Shown here piece after piece: positions 16,457 through 26,300 of a stretch of 64,000 nt of DNA. Origin of the DNA: Ruminiclostridium papyrosolvens C7 (GTDB lineage: Bacteria; Bacillota; Clostridia; Acetivibrionales; DSM-1351); contig NZ_ATAY01000063.1 of the NCBI RefSeq assembly GCF_000421965.1, forward strand, positions 124,001-188,000, read 5' to 3'. The notes beneath the pieces are model-generated. The model did not search any database and was not told where the DNA came from. It saw nothing but the letters and a program-made list of their open reading frames with translations. Position 1 is the first letter of the stretch; each line of letters starts with the position of its first letter. The position numbers were made by a program, and so were the translations under genes.

Positions 16457-17724
16457 AGACGTATCCCCCAATTATTACTGACAATCTGCACTTCAAGACC
16501 GCTTTGTGATGAAAGCAAATGAAAAAATTCCCGTATAATTTCACTTTCCACAATATTTCGTGCAAAAGTAATTACAAGCTGATTATTAACGGAACAGACA
16601 GCACAATTAATAGGACTTTTATTTGTAGGGTAGATTGTAGCTTCCATAGCATCAATGTGATGTGTCATACTTTGGGGAAGCTTTATATTTCCAATATTCG
16701 TAAGAGTAATGGTTTTAAGATTCTCTCCAAGATGATCAAAACCATAACGTATTGCAAGCTCTTTAAGACCTATCGGAACAAGCCTTGAAGCCAGATTCTT
16801 TTCAAATTTCATACTTTCTGTTATAGTTTTTTCCAGATAATTTTTTGCAGTTCTTTCTTTTAACTGATTTGAAACCTCAGCAAGAATATCTGTGAATGTA
16901 ATATCTTGGGTAACTTTCATGCCTATATTAACTACAGTGAAAAAATTGCGGAGACTTTTAGAAATAAATATCTTTCGGAGATTTACCGGAATGGTAATCA
17001 TAATAGGTTTATGATATTCATCGGGAAGCATACTGGTATGGATAGCAGAGATAAGCAGAGCGGTAAGATATGCCGTTATTGTAACTCCATTCTGCTTTGC
17101 TATACTTTGCAGTTCCGGTGCACTTACTAATCCATGTATAACATTATGTCCATAAGGAACAAACCTTGAGCCTTGGATATGATATGCCTTCTGTTTTTGT
17201 TTTACAGTTTTGTCAGCTGATGCATAGTATGTATCATAGCTGTCCTTAGCCTCTGATCTGCTGGAAAATGTTTCTGGCAGCAAAATAAGCCCTTCCTCGT
17301 CGCTAACTTTCTCTCCCATAAGATTAAGATATTGAAATACCAGCGTTTTTAAAAACTCCACTGCTCCTGTGCCATCGGTTAGTGCATGAAATATTTCAAC
17401 AGAAATTTTGTGTCTATAGTAAAGTACCCGTAATAGAAAACCACTGTTTTCTGTTACGGTAATAGGCGCACAGGGATAGTTTGTTTCCTCCCTGATCAGC
17501 AGTCGATTATCGTTACCACTTAAAAAGCGCCAAAAAACACCATAGTTAAGTTTTACAGCCATCATAGGGAATCTTTCCATCACAGTATCCAGTGCTCGCT
17601 GCAATATAGGCGGAGCAACCGGACTATTCAATATCATAGACACTCTAAATGTAGATGTATTTTTATTATTTGTAACCGCCGGAAACAACTTCCCCGCATG
17701 GTCAAGTTTATACCATTTATCCAT
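16453..17724 (-). CDS. Alcohol acetyltransferase-like / condensation-fold acyltransferase
   Basis: This 423-residue protein has the BAHD/condensation-like acyltransferase fold. The active-site motif HxxxDG is visible as EIFHALTDGTGAVEF (about residue 110), and the second half has a DFG-like structural region with LTNIGNIKLP. It is annotated in relatives as alcohol acetyltransferase (AATase) or PapA-like. It would transfer an acyl group from CoA or a carrier to an alcohol. The ATG at 17724 is preferred because GAGGA lies eight bases upstream; an ATG 15 bases earlier has no site. The stop overlaps the DUF6320 start. The substrate is unknown. Confidence 0.8.
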   Translation of the reverse strand: MDKWYKLDHAGKLFPAVTNNKNTSTFRVSMILNSPVAPPILQRALDTVMERFPMMAVKLNYGVFWRFLSGNDNRLLIREETNYPCAPITVTENSGFLLRVLYYRHKISVEIFHALTDGTGAVEFLKTLVFQYLNLMGEKVSDEEGLILLPETFSSRSEAKDSYDTYYASADKTVKQKQKAYHIQGSRFVPYGHNVIHGLVSAPELQSIAKQNGVTITAYLTALLISAIHTSMLPDEYHKPIMITIPVNLRKIFISKSLRNFFTVVNIGMKVTQDITFTDILAEVSNQLKERTAKNYLEKTITESMKFEKNLASRLVPIGLKELAIRYGFDHLGENLKTITLTNIGNIKLPQSMTHHIDAMEATIYPTNKSPINCAVCSVNNQLVITFARNIVESEIIREFFHLLSSQSGLEVQIVSNNWGIRL

Positions 17725-17786
17725 CGCCCAATTCCTCATTCTTTTGTGATATTGTCATGTTGTATTAATGAGTTGCCACCATTAAC

Positions 17787-18386
17787 TTATTTTAATAAAA
17801 AAGCCATAATATCGCTCACTTCAGGGGCGATGTATTTATCTCCCATAAATAACTTCATATCCGCAATTCCCTGGATTACCGAAAAAAACATAAGTGACAA
17901 TTTATATGAATTACCTTGTTTAAATTCACCCAAATCCTGGCCTTTTTCAATTAATTTTGCAGTATTCTCGAATAATAATAAATCAGACTTTTTAAATTCT
18001 TCCATCTGATTTAACGCGTCTTTCTCTAAAATACAACGGGTTATCAAAAGAAAATAGTCAGATAAATCTTCGCTTGATTGGATATCTTTTAATAAGTTAG
18101 CTGTTAACCCAGCAAAAGTTTGGGTGGGAGAAATATTTGAATCATCAAGAAATCGAACTGCCTTTGACATTTCTTTTATAGTTTTCTTCAGTATTTCACC
18201 GAACAGTTCTTCTTTTGTAGAAAAATGGCAATAAATAAGGCCAGTACTTATGCCTGCCGTTTGCGCAATGTCTTTTACACTGGTCTTAGAAAAGCCTTTT
18301 CGTGAAAACAATCTAAGTCCTGCTACCATAATCTTATGTTTTGTTGCCAATGACATTTTATCATTTTGCTCCTGTGTACGGGCCAT
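17787..18386 (-). CDS. TetR/AcrR family transcriptional regulator
   Basis: This 199-residue regulator has an N-terminal helix-turn-helix (IMVAGLRLFSRKGFSKTSV, KDIAQTAGISTGLIYCHFSTKEELF) at about residues 19-63. Its C-terminal helical ligand-binding domain is unassigned. It lies 62 bases upstream of the AATase gene on the same strand, so it likely controls this operon and itself. A promoter with an overlapping dyad operator is visible upstream (18413-18454). The ligand is unknown, but a fatty acyl or alcohol compound would fit the neighbours. Confidence 0.9.
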   Translation of the reverse strand: MARTQEQNDKMSLATKHKIMVAGLRLFSRKGFSKTSVKDIAQTAGISTGLIYCHFSTKEELFGEILKKTIKEMSKAVRFLDDSNISPTQTFAGLTANLLKDIQSSEDLSDYFLLITRCILEKDALNQMEEFKKSDLLLFENTAKLIEKGQDLGEFKQGNSYKLSLMFFSVIQGIADMKLFMGDKYIAPEVSDIMAFLLK

Positions 18387-18412
18387 ATTTTTCCCTTCTC
18401 TGTATAATAAAC

Positions 18413-18454
18413 TGAACGCATGTTCATTCTATGTCTTTTCGTGTTCTTTGTCAA
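18413..18454 (-). promoter_or_regulatory. Promoter and TetR operator
   Basis: On the minus strand TTGACA (18454-18449) and TAGAAT (18431-18426) are 17 bases apart. Overlapping the end of the -10 is the dyad TGAACGCATGTTCA (18413-18426), with GAAC/GTTC half-sites. A repressor bound there would block initiation, so autoregulation by the TetR gene is likely. Confidence 0.7.
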
Positions 18455-18506
18455 TAATCAGATATTACTGGTTATTCTCGCAAATTCTAAGAACACATTG
18501 ACAAAA

Positions 18507-18653
18507 TCAATGGGGTAGGCTGGTAAGCTCCATTTGTATAGATCCTTGATTTACTGGCTTAGCTGAAACTCCGGCTGCATTTACAGTACCGGACAACGGT
18601 ACAACAATAAACAACATAAATGTTATTAATAAGGCTAATATCATTCTCTTCAT
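18507..18653 (-). CDS. Short secreted peptide or truncated secreted protein (48 aa)
   Basis: A 48-codon ORF starts MKRMILALLITFMLFIVVPL and has a clear signal peptide with a likely cleavage site near VNA-AG. Only about 22 residues follow before the stop, so it is either a small secreted peptide or the stub of a truncated exported protein. No ribosome binding site is obvious. It follows the 103-residue ORF at 18680-18991 on the same strand, and nothing downstream continues the protein. Confidence 0.4.
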   Translation of the reverse strand: MKRMILALLITFMLFIVVPLSGTVNAAGVSAKPVNQGSIQMELTSLPH

Positions 18654-18679
18654 ATTTAAATCCAGCGTCTCCAATTCCT

Positions 18680-18991
18680 TTATTTTTGATAATAGATTAA
18701 TTGTGACATTACTCCAAATATCTCCACATACCTTTGAGTGCTGTCTTTTATAATATTTTTAGCAGAATTGTAAATCCCCTCAGTCTGTTTTCTGCCATTA
18801 GATGCTTTCTTGTTTGTATACATTTTTTTAAGATTGTCTGTGCTAGATTTCTTGCTGAGATTTATGTCCGCATACAAAAATGCTTTGTCATTATAATTTA
18901 CACTATCCTTTTCATTCATCTCTGTTTCAGTCAGATAAATCCTTTTCTCATTAAAGTCATAGCAAAATACTTCTGTTTTGTCATAAAACAT
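18680..18991 (-). CDS. Hypothetical protein or gene fragment, 103 aa
   Basis: This is a lysine- and asparagine-rich open frame with no recognised domain, signal peptide or membrane segment. It has no ribosome binding site at the ATG, and the sequence just upstream is a short tandem repeat, so it may be the 3' remnant of a longer gene. Codon use is AT-rich like the flanks. A plus-strand ORF overlapping it looks equally weak. I give it low confidence. Confidence 0.3.
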   Translation of the reverse strand: MFYDKTEVFCYDFNEKRIYLTETEMNEKDSVNYNDKAFLYADINLSKKSSTDNLKKMYTNKKASNGRKQTEGIYNSAKNIIKDSTQRYVEIFGVMSQLIYYQK

Positions 18992-19001
18992 TACATTTTT
19001 A

Positions 19002-19054
19002 ACATTTCAGGGCGCAAACCAATACATTTCAGGGCGCAAACCAATACATTTCAG
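19002..19054. repeat. 22-bp tandem repeat, about 2.4 copies
   Basis: The unit ACATTTCAGGGCGCAAACCA plus AT repeats at 19002-19023 and 19024-19045, with a partial third copy to 19054. The unit length is not a multiple of three and the repeat lies in the intergenic space upstream of the secreted protein gene at 19138. Confidence 0.85.
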
Positions 19055-19137
19055 GCAAACTCAAACTTTTTACGGTAATTCTTGTTTATTATAAAGAATG
19101 TATCCAATTCCAATCACAGAAAGCGAGGACAAAACAG

Positions 19138-21807
19138 ATGAAGAAAAGATTACTTAGTATCCTTCTTATACTATGCATGGTGTTACCTTTACTGCCATTA
19201 CCTGCAAATGCGGTAAACAAAAGCGTTGTGTATCCACGCACAAAACTAAAGGATGTATATGTTAACGGGTTTGACTATCAATATTCTCCTTCGGGCAACT
19301 GGGTTATCGGTAAAAATAGCGTAATGTTTACAGACAAAAACGGAAATGTTGGTTTATTTAGCTATAAAAATGGAAATAAACCGAGAGCTTATATCTTTGA
19401 TAAGGATTACAAGGTTATTTCAGATACAGTAATAAACCTTCCCTCCCACGACTATTTTGGTACATTTGCTGTTGCTTCTGACGGTAATTATTATGTCGTT
19501 ATTGGTCATAAAAATAAAGAAGAAAATGCGGGAAAGACAGTTGTAAGTCTACTCAAGATTTCCTCTAAATCAGGTGATGTAATAAAAAAGGGCGAGCTAA
19601 AAGCAAAGCAATTTGGTTCTGCATTATCCAGCATAACCGTTCCCTTTAATGCCGGTACAGCAGAACTAGTAGAAAGCAGCGGAAAGATTTATATACATAT
19701 GTCCCATGAAATGTTCAGATCCAAGGACGGAAAAAATCATCAGGCTGCTAACCTCTTTGTTTTTGATGGGGGCTCCCTGAAGCCGATTCAGGTAAAAAGT
19801 AATTTTTACGTTAGCCATAGCTTCAATCAAATGCTGAAACTGGACGGAAGTACTATTGTCACCCTGTCCCATGGTGATGCCTACCCAAGAGCAATTCGCC
19901 TGGCTACTATGGACAGCAAAGGTAATTTCAACAAGTCAGATATTTTTTCATTTAAGGGTGCTACTGGAAAAAATGAAACTGGCTCTACTGTATCAGGCTT
20001 GGAAATTGGACAAAGTACTTATCTGGTAGCAGGAACCTCTGTAACTCACAACCGGCCTGTAAATGGAAAGTTTAGTCCAGCAGGTGAATGGTACAAAGGA
20101 CGCAATGTATATCTTTCAGTTGTTAATAAAAAAAGCATGTCACCAAAGCACATTTGGCTTACTACTTTTGACCCTAGTAATAAGGATATTACTATCACTG
20201 ACCCACGAATCTTCAAATCAGGCAAGCAATTTGTCGTAGTGTACTCAGTCTCCAAAGGAGATACTACCTACACAGAGTTTGTTACAGTGGAAGAAAACGG
20301 AAAAATACTGGCACGAAACAAAAAAGACAAAACAGCATTTTATTCAAATAGCTACCCATTACTAAAAGATAATAAGATCATTTGGATTGCTCCATGGGCA
20401 GCAGGAATGGATTTTTATTATCTAAACAATACAAAAATCTATAAATATAAATTTGATGACACTGGGCATGTCTACCTGTTTGAAGTTGATATCAGCTCTC
20501 CTTCTTCCCCAAAATGGGTTGAGGGTATACGTCCACAGTCTGTCGTAATTGAACAAAAGAATGTATTTTTAGGCCGTGGTGATGCAACTAAGCTAACGGC
20601 CAAGGTATATCCTACAAGCAGTCCCTTTGACGAAATTATCTGGTTATCCGGGAATAGTGGTAAGTATAGTGTAACAAAGGATGGCTATGTTACTGCACTT
20701 GAAGGTGGTGCAACAAATAAAATTTTTGCTCAGAGTGAAATAGACCAAAGCATTTATACTACTGTGCAGATAACAACCAATGCCTCACCAAAGGCCCCTA
20801 ACCCACAGGTACGAAAGGCAGCTACAACCACCCCAAAGGATAAGCAAGTTGGATTGTACAGCGCATTGGAATATTACCCCTTGGAGAAAGGTAAACAAAT
20901 AAGCAATGTTCAGTTAAAATCTTCTTCGGGTAAATTGCCTGAGTATTACCTTACCTCCTCTGACGAGTCCATTGTCAAAATAAAGGATTCCACCAAGCTA
21001 GTTGGAGTTGAATACGGCACTGCTACAGTCTATTTTCACACCACAGATACGATAAATGTTGCAAGCTGTGTGGTAGAGGTTACTCCTCCAAAAGCTGACG
21101 GAACCTATATCATTAAAATGCCAAAAACTAATTATAAGCTTGGCGAACCTTTTGAAACCGAAGGCTTCAGTGCAGTTAAATGTACAAAAAACGGCAAGGA
21201 AATAAGATACTATAATGATAAGCAGGCATTTTTTATCATAACAGATCAACTCAGTACATACCTCACTGATGCATGGGGCAGGGGTAAACCGCTGACTAAA
21301 GCGGGAAAGATTGAGGTTCGTGTAAATATTGCAGGTACAGTACTTCGCTACAATATCAATGTTAGTAATTCAAGTAACGGTTCAGATAATAGCAACTATA
21401 CCAAGGTGCTTCAAGATGGCCGTTATAGCTTGCGTTGCATGAATAATTACGTCAACATTTCAACAACAGGAGGTGCAGAGCTCAGAAATGTAACTCCAAG
21501 TCCCTCCTATGAGATTAAAAGACAAACTGACGGTAATTACACCATCAAAACCTCAAGTGGCAAATATTTAGGTATTTCTGATTCAATTAAAGACGGAATT
21601 CAGCTGAAGGAGGTCAGTTCTCCTTATTTGTGGACATTATACTCCGAAAATAATAATGATATCTTCAGCTTACGCCCTGCTTCCAATTTGAAAATGGTGG
21701 TAAATGCATCAGGACAGAAAAATACAGACGGTACATGGATTATTTTATGGACATACGAGAACACAAATGCACCTAATCATGCAGAGTTCAGATTTATACC
21801 TGCTTAA
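19138..21807 (+). CDS. Secreted protein with Ig-like (BIG2-type) and C-terminal ricin-like domains
   Basis: This 889-residue exported protein has a signal peptide (KKRLLSILLILCMVLPLLPLPANA) and a long N-terminal region of WD/propeller-like character (repeated short strands with DGNYYVVI, NGKFS, DGGS). Bacterial Ig-like segments follow at about 470-560 (VVIEQKNVFLGRGDATKLTAKVYP) and about 590-660. The C-terminal 130 residues look like a ricin-B/beta-trefoil lectin (DGRYSLRCMNNYVNIS, DGNYTIKTSSGKYLGIS). It is probably a surface or extracellular carbohydrate-binding protein. Ribosome binding bases GCGAGGA precede the ATG, and it is monocistronic with its own terminator. No catalytic motif was recognised. 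Confidence 0.8.
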   Translation: MKKRLLSILLILCMVLPLLPLPANAVNKSVVYPRTKLKDVYVNGFDYQYSPSGNWVIGKNSVMFTDKNGNVGLFSYKNGNKPRAYIFDKDYKVISDTVINLPSHDYFGTFAVASDGNYYVVIGHKNKEENAGKTVVSLLKISSKSGDVIKKGELKAKQFGSALSSITVPFNAGTAELVESSGKIYIHMSHEMFRSKDGKNHQAANLFVFDGGSLKPIQVKSNFYVSHSFNQMLKLDGSTIVTLSHGDAYPRAIRLATMDSKGNFNKSDIFSFKGATGKNETGSTVSGLEIGQSTYLVAGTSVTHNRPVNGKFSPAGEWYKGRNVYLSVVNKKSMSPKHIWLTTFDPSNKDITITDPRIFKSGKQFVVVYSVSKGDTTYTEFVTVEENGKILARNKKDKTAFYSNSYPLLKDNKIIWIAPWAAGMDFYYLNNTKIYKYKFDDTGHVYLFEVDISSPSSPKWVEGIRPQSVVIEQKNVFLGRGDATKLTAKVYPTSSPFDEIIWLSGNSGKYSVTKDGYVTALEGGATNKIFAQSEIDQSIYTTVQITTNASPKAPNPQVRKAATTTPKDKQVGLYSALEYYPLEKGKQISNVQLKSSSGKLPEYYLTSSDESIVKIKDSTKLVGVEYGTATVYFHTTDTINVASCVVEVTPPKADGTYIIKMPKTNYKLGEPFETEGFSAVKCTKNGKEIRYYNDKQAFFIITDQLSTYLTDAWGRGKPLTKAGKIEVRVNIAGTVLRYNINVSNSSNGSDNSNYTKVLQDGRYSLRCMNNYVNISTTGGAELRNVTPSPSYEIKRQTDGNYTIKTSSGKYLGISDSIKDGIQLKEVSSPYLWTLYSENNNDIFSLRPASNLKMVVNASGQKNTDGTWIILWTYENTNAPNHAEFRFIPA

Positions 21808-21833
21808 TAGCAAAAAATTTAATAGTACATATA

Positions 21834-21900
21834 ATATGCTCCCTTCTAAGTGACAAGTTTTTATTATTTTACTTGTCTACCCAAAAGGGAGCATATTTTA
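21834..21900 (+). terminator. Strong terminator after the secreted Ig-like protein
   Basis: A 12-base stem ATATGCTCCCTT/AAGGGAGCATAT (21834-21845 and 21885-21896) encloses an inner ACAAGT/ACTTGT stem and is followed by TTTATT. It marks the left edge of the GC-richer surface-protein block. Confidence 0.85.
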
Positions 21901-21952
21901 TTCCGGCTTATCTTTATTGCCACATGTCAGAAACATTATATGTAGAGATTTG

Positions 21953-23341
21953 TCACGTATGTCTTATTCCACCCAATACGAAATCATAAAACTTTATTAT
22001 AGTCACCGCCAACTGTGCTCTGGTAGCACTGCCTTGTGGGGATAGAGTCTGCGTACCCGTTCCGTTGATGAGTCCGATGGCATTAGCCCAGGAAAGAGCA
22101 TCCTTTGCGTAGGAACTAATGCTGTCAGCATCGGAAAATTTACTTAAATCCCCCCGGTTACCTAAATCATGACCGAAAGCTGAGGTATAACGATACAGCA
22201 TGACGGCCATCTGTTCCCGTGTAATGGTGCCATTGGGGTTTGTGCCGTCAGAAATACCATTCGCTTTTGCCCACGACTGAGCATCACTATACCAGATTGC
22301 GGTGTTTTTAGTAGGCTTGAGTCCTTGCAAACGGTAGAGCATCATCCATAGCATGGCACGGGTCGTTGGCTGATTCGGGGAAAATTCAACTGCACTCGTC
22401 CCTTGTAAAAGTCCGAGTTTTACCGCTTTATTCACACCATCAAAGTACCATTTTGAAGGTTCCACATCCCGAAACAGACATCCCTGTCGTACATAGACAA
22501 GCGCCTGCTCCAGATTCAAAATGCCCCAACCAGAAGCTCTGTCATAGCCGGTAGTGCCGAAATCTGTGGCAGAGGCATAGAGAATCTGCCGTACCTGTGC
22601 CGTTGTTAAGTCGGGATATTCGGTCATCAGCTTAGCTACAACACCTGAAATATATGCCGTGGAAAAGCTGGTGCCAGTAGCCAGCAGGCGATTGCCCTTC
22701 ATGGTGGCTGTGGGCAACTTTTCTCCCGGAGCCAACAGATCCACTGCCTCATTAGAGTTGGAGAAGTCAGCCGGAGCGCTGTTCGCTTCATTCACCGCAC
22801 CCACACACAGAGTGCTGCTGTATGCACCAGGATAGTAAACGGCGTCATTCCCGTCATTTCCTACACTGGAAATGACCAATGCTCCCTGTTTCTCCGCCCA
22901 TGCCACCGCATCCCGCAAAGCTGGTGTGTCGGTCAAAACACCGGAACTTATATTGAGGATTTTACAGTCATAGACCTCCACCGCATCCCGAATTATCTTT
23001 GCCATCATGGCACCGTCACCCTTGATGGTGCCGCCATCTTGGTTTTTTCCGTAATAGACCAACGGAACCAGGATAGCCTCCGGGCAAATCCCCTTTATCC
23101 CCGCCGCCTCGCTGCCTACGATGATAGAAGCTATTGCCGTGCCGTGGCCAACTGTGTCGGCGGTGGTTTTATTGGGCAGGATATAGTTTTGCCCAGGGGA
23201 CAAATTTGTCTTAGGGATGGCTGTTTCAGAAATGCCGGTATCGATGACGGCCACCCGTACAGGTTCAGACTCGGCGGCCAAAGCAGGTACGGTCAAAAAC
23301 ATGGCGGTCAGCACTACGGCAAAAAATATACGCAGTCTCAT
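21953..23341 (-). CDS. SLH-anchored subtilisin-like serine protease (S8), no propeptide
   Basis: This 462-residue exported protease starts at the ATG at 23341, which has an AAGGG site upstream; a longer ORF start at 23446 does not. A signal peptide ends near residue 23 (PALAA). The S8 catalytic set is complete: Asp34 (VAVIDTGI), His66 (GHGTAIAS), oxyanion Asn162 (VGNDGN) and Ser225 (GTSFSTAYISG). Three S-layer homology segments fill the last 160 residues (FRDVEPSKWYFDGVNKAV, WYSDAQSWAKANGI, FSDADSISSYAKDALSWA), anchoring it to the cell wall. The catalytic Asp sits only about 11 residues after the signal peptide, so the usual I9 propeptide is absent. It follows the giant SLH adhesin and may process it. 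Confidence 0.9.
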   Translation of the reverse strand: MRLRIFFAVVLTAMFLTVPALAAESEPVRVAVIDTGISETAIPKTNLSPGQNYILPNKTTADTVGHGTAIASIIVGSEAAGIKGICPEAILVPLVYYGKNQDGGTIKGDGAMMAKIIRDAVEVYDCKILNISSGVLTDTPALRDAVAWAEKQGALVISSVGNDGNDAVYYPGAYSSTLCVGAVNEANSAPADFSNSNEAVDLLAPGEKLPTATMKGNRLLATGTSFSTAYISGVVAKLMTEYPDLTTAQVRQILYASATDFGTTGYDRASGWGILNLEQALVYVRQGCLFRDVEPSKWYFDGVNKAVKLGLLQGTSAVEFSPNQPTTRAMLWMMLYRLQGLKPTKNTAIWYSDAQSWAKANGISDGTNPNGTITREQMAVMLYRYTSAFGHDLGNRGDLSKFSDADSISSYAKDALSWANAIGLINGTGTQTLSPQGSATRAQLAVTIIKFYDFVLGGIRHT

Positions 23342-23366
23342 GTACTCACCCTTTCCTTGGGGTAAA

Positions 23367-23388
23367 GAGGCGGGGTCTCCCCCGCCTC
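23367..23388 (-). terminator. GC-rich hairpin between the adhesin and protease genes
   Basis: GAGGCGGGG and CCCCGCCTC pair perfectly (23367-23375 and 23380-23388) around a four-base loop. On the minus strand only a short TTTA follows, so it may attenuate rather than fully end transcription between the adhesin and the downstream protease. Confidence 0.5.
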
Positions 23389-23399
23389 TGTTTAAAGCT

Positions 23400-26300
23400 T
23401 TACGGATTTGTGACAGTGATATACTTGTAGTTCCGGTAGGTTTCATCCTGTGTTACAGAAGTTGCCGGGGTACCATCGTAGCTTTCGCTGACAGTGATGG
23501 TTTCAAATTTTTGATAGCTTCCATTTTCAACAAAATACTTAACAGTACTGTCCAGAGGACCACAGTATGCCGCGCTATCGTATCCATGAGTCTCCAAGGT
23601 GCCTTTTTTCAGTTTGACAGTATACGTAAGACTTATGGGACCAACACTCACGCCATAGCTCTTGCCACCGCTTCCCGCAATGCCGGCAAAGGCTTTCACT
23701 GTGGGTCCGTTAATGGTAAAGTAATTTCCGGCGATACCAGCTCGAATGCCGCAGTTGTAGCTGGTTCCCCCTGTGCCGCTGGTGGCGGTCAGAGTACCGG
23801 TTCCTTGAATGACCAGTGCGCTGTGTGCATAAATACCACATACATTGCTCAGGGTAGCAGCAGGTGCATTGTAGGTGTTTGTCACTGTGCTGGTGCCCGT
23901 GTTTTCGATGGTCAGACTTTCTTCGCTGTAAATTGCTGCACTTACATAGCCGTTGCTGTAGGTCCCGGCTATCGTCGCGCTGTTAAGGTGCAACGTACCC
24001 GTGCTAGGATCAAACTGCACGCTGGCGGAACCATCACCGAGGATGTCGTTCATGTTCTCCGTGGTCACTTTTATTCCTGCAACAAAGAGCACCAGTTGTA
24101 CATTGCCCGTATAACCTGTAGTAGCCCAACGAGCATACAGGGTCTGGTCAGCGGAAAGCTCTACATTGGTGGCACTGGTGACTTTCGTGCCGCCGCTTGT
24201 TGCCGTAAACCAACCAAGGAAATAGTGCCCGTCATAGGCGGGAACAGGAAGATCACCATAAGTGCTGCCTACAGAAACAGACTTAGAGGCTGTGCCAACC
24301 GTACCCCCATTGGCATCGAAGCTTACAGTATAGGTCGGTTTGTCAGACCATACCGCCACCAATGTGATATTCTCCGCAGGCATGGTAGTGAAGGCATAAT
24401 TCGTACCATTCAGCTGCCAACCGACAAAGCTATAGTTTTCCTTAGTAGGTGCTGTAGGAGCGGTCACTGTAGAGCCATAAGCCTTTGTAATAGCTGCAAC
24501 TTCACTGCCGCCGTTGCTGTCAAAGGTAATGGTATACTGATTTGCTGTCCAGTCGGCGGTAAATGTCGTATCTTCCGCAGGCATGGTCATGTTTTCAGTA
24601 TAGCCAGACCACAGGTTAAAGGTATACCCTGTTTTGGTGGGGTTATTAGTCGGCTTAGTAATGGTCGCACCGTACTTCACGCTGCCTGTAGTTGCTCCGT
24701 TGGTGTCCACTGTGCCGCCGTTACCATTCCAATTCACAATGTAACTATTACGGGCGTAGTACACCTTTAATACCAAGCTGCCATCTGCCGTGACTGTACC
24801 GGAGGAAACCGTGCCAATGACATTGGAATCACAGGTAAAGCCGGTATAACTCTTAGCAGTGGCGGTGACCGTAGCCCCGGTGCTGCCCTTCAAATTCTCC
24901 GTCTCGCTTGGCGTGGAAGGATAGCTTCCGTCCAGTTCCGCCTTGTAGTGTTTCACCGTGTAAGCGATATTACTGTCGGCTGTCCAGGCGGCAGTCAGGG
25001 TGATATTTTCCGCAGGCATGGTGCTGAAAGTATAATCATCACCATTCTGATTCCAGCCGGCAAAGGTATAGCCTGCTCTGATAGGTGCTGTGGGTTCGGT
25101 AACGGCTGTGTCGTATTCCTGAGTAATGGGGGATACGGAGCTGCCACCATTGCTATCAAAGGTAATGGTGTACTGCTTCACATTCCATTGTGCGCTCAGA
25201 GTGACATCTCTTGCAGGCATTGTGGTTGGTATCGAAGCTGCCGCACCGTTTTCCATCCAACCGCCGAAGGTATAGCCGGTTCTGGTAGGATCATATCGCT
25301 GCAGGACCGAATCGCCGAACTTCATGGGAAGTACGGCATTGTCTTCGCCATTCCCCAGTACATAGGTAAAGGTATAGTTGTTGCGGGAGTAGTAATACTT
25401 CACCACAGCTGAGCCGTCACCCTTGATGGTTACGCTCTGGGCCGCAGGTGCGGTAAAGCCTTCGTAGGCCTTAACGTCGGGGGTCACGCCGGTTCCGGTC
25501 TGTCCCTCAAGGACCTCCCGCTCAGCCAGAGTGTAACCGTCGTCGTTCAAGTTCTCCTGATAGTGCTCCACGGTGTAATTTGTGTCCGTCCGTGCACCCC
25601 AAACAGGGGTAAATGTCAAGTCATTGGCTGGCATAACCGTGGGGATGGTGTTGTTCCAACGCAGGAAGGAGTAACCGGGGGCGATGGGGTTGCTCCATTC
25701 GATTTTCGCACCCACGGGGTATTTGATGGCCACACTTCTGTTGTCCGCTTCCGTACCATAGTTGAAGGTCACGGTATAACTATTGCATTCATAATAGACC
25801 TGAACCACCGTATTGCCATCTGCAAGAATGGTCTTTTGCTGGATGGTCTTTGGTGTAAAGCCTGCATAGCTCTTTGTCTGGGCGGCAGTGGCCTGGTTGC
25901 TGATTCCGCTCATGGTCTGGCGCTCGGCAAGCACATACATGCCATCCAGTCCCTTCTTATAGTGTTCCACGGTATACGATGCCACATTAGGGGTCCACTT
26001 CGCATACAGGGTCACATTCTCGTTGGGCATAGTGTTAGGGATGGTATACGCTGTCCCTGTGCAATCTTTGTTGGAGTACCAACCAGCAAAGGTATAACCC
26101 GCTTTGGTTGGATTTGCAGGTCTCCATGCAGATATGTTTGCCCCGGACAACTTGCATATCATATCCACTGCGCTGCCGCCGTTAGAATCAAAGACCATGG
26201 TTTTTCCATTGAGCAGATCACTCCATTTCAGCGTAATGGTACGGCTAATGGTCTCTGTTGAGAATGCCAGAGGAGCGCCCTTCCAAGTCAGCTTCATTTC

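Noticed and set aside
19002-19054. Possible CRISPR array
   Set aside because: The 22-bp units are directly adjacent with no spacers, and no cas genes are present.
23217-24770. Long plus-strand ORF (517 codons) opposite the SLH protease and adhesin
   Set aside because: It is the antisense shadow of repetitive GC-rich coding sequence; the minus-strand frames carry clear domains.
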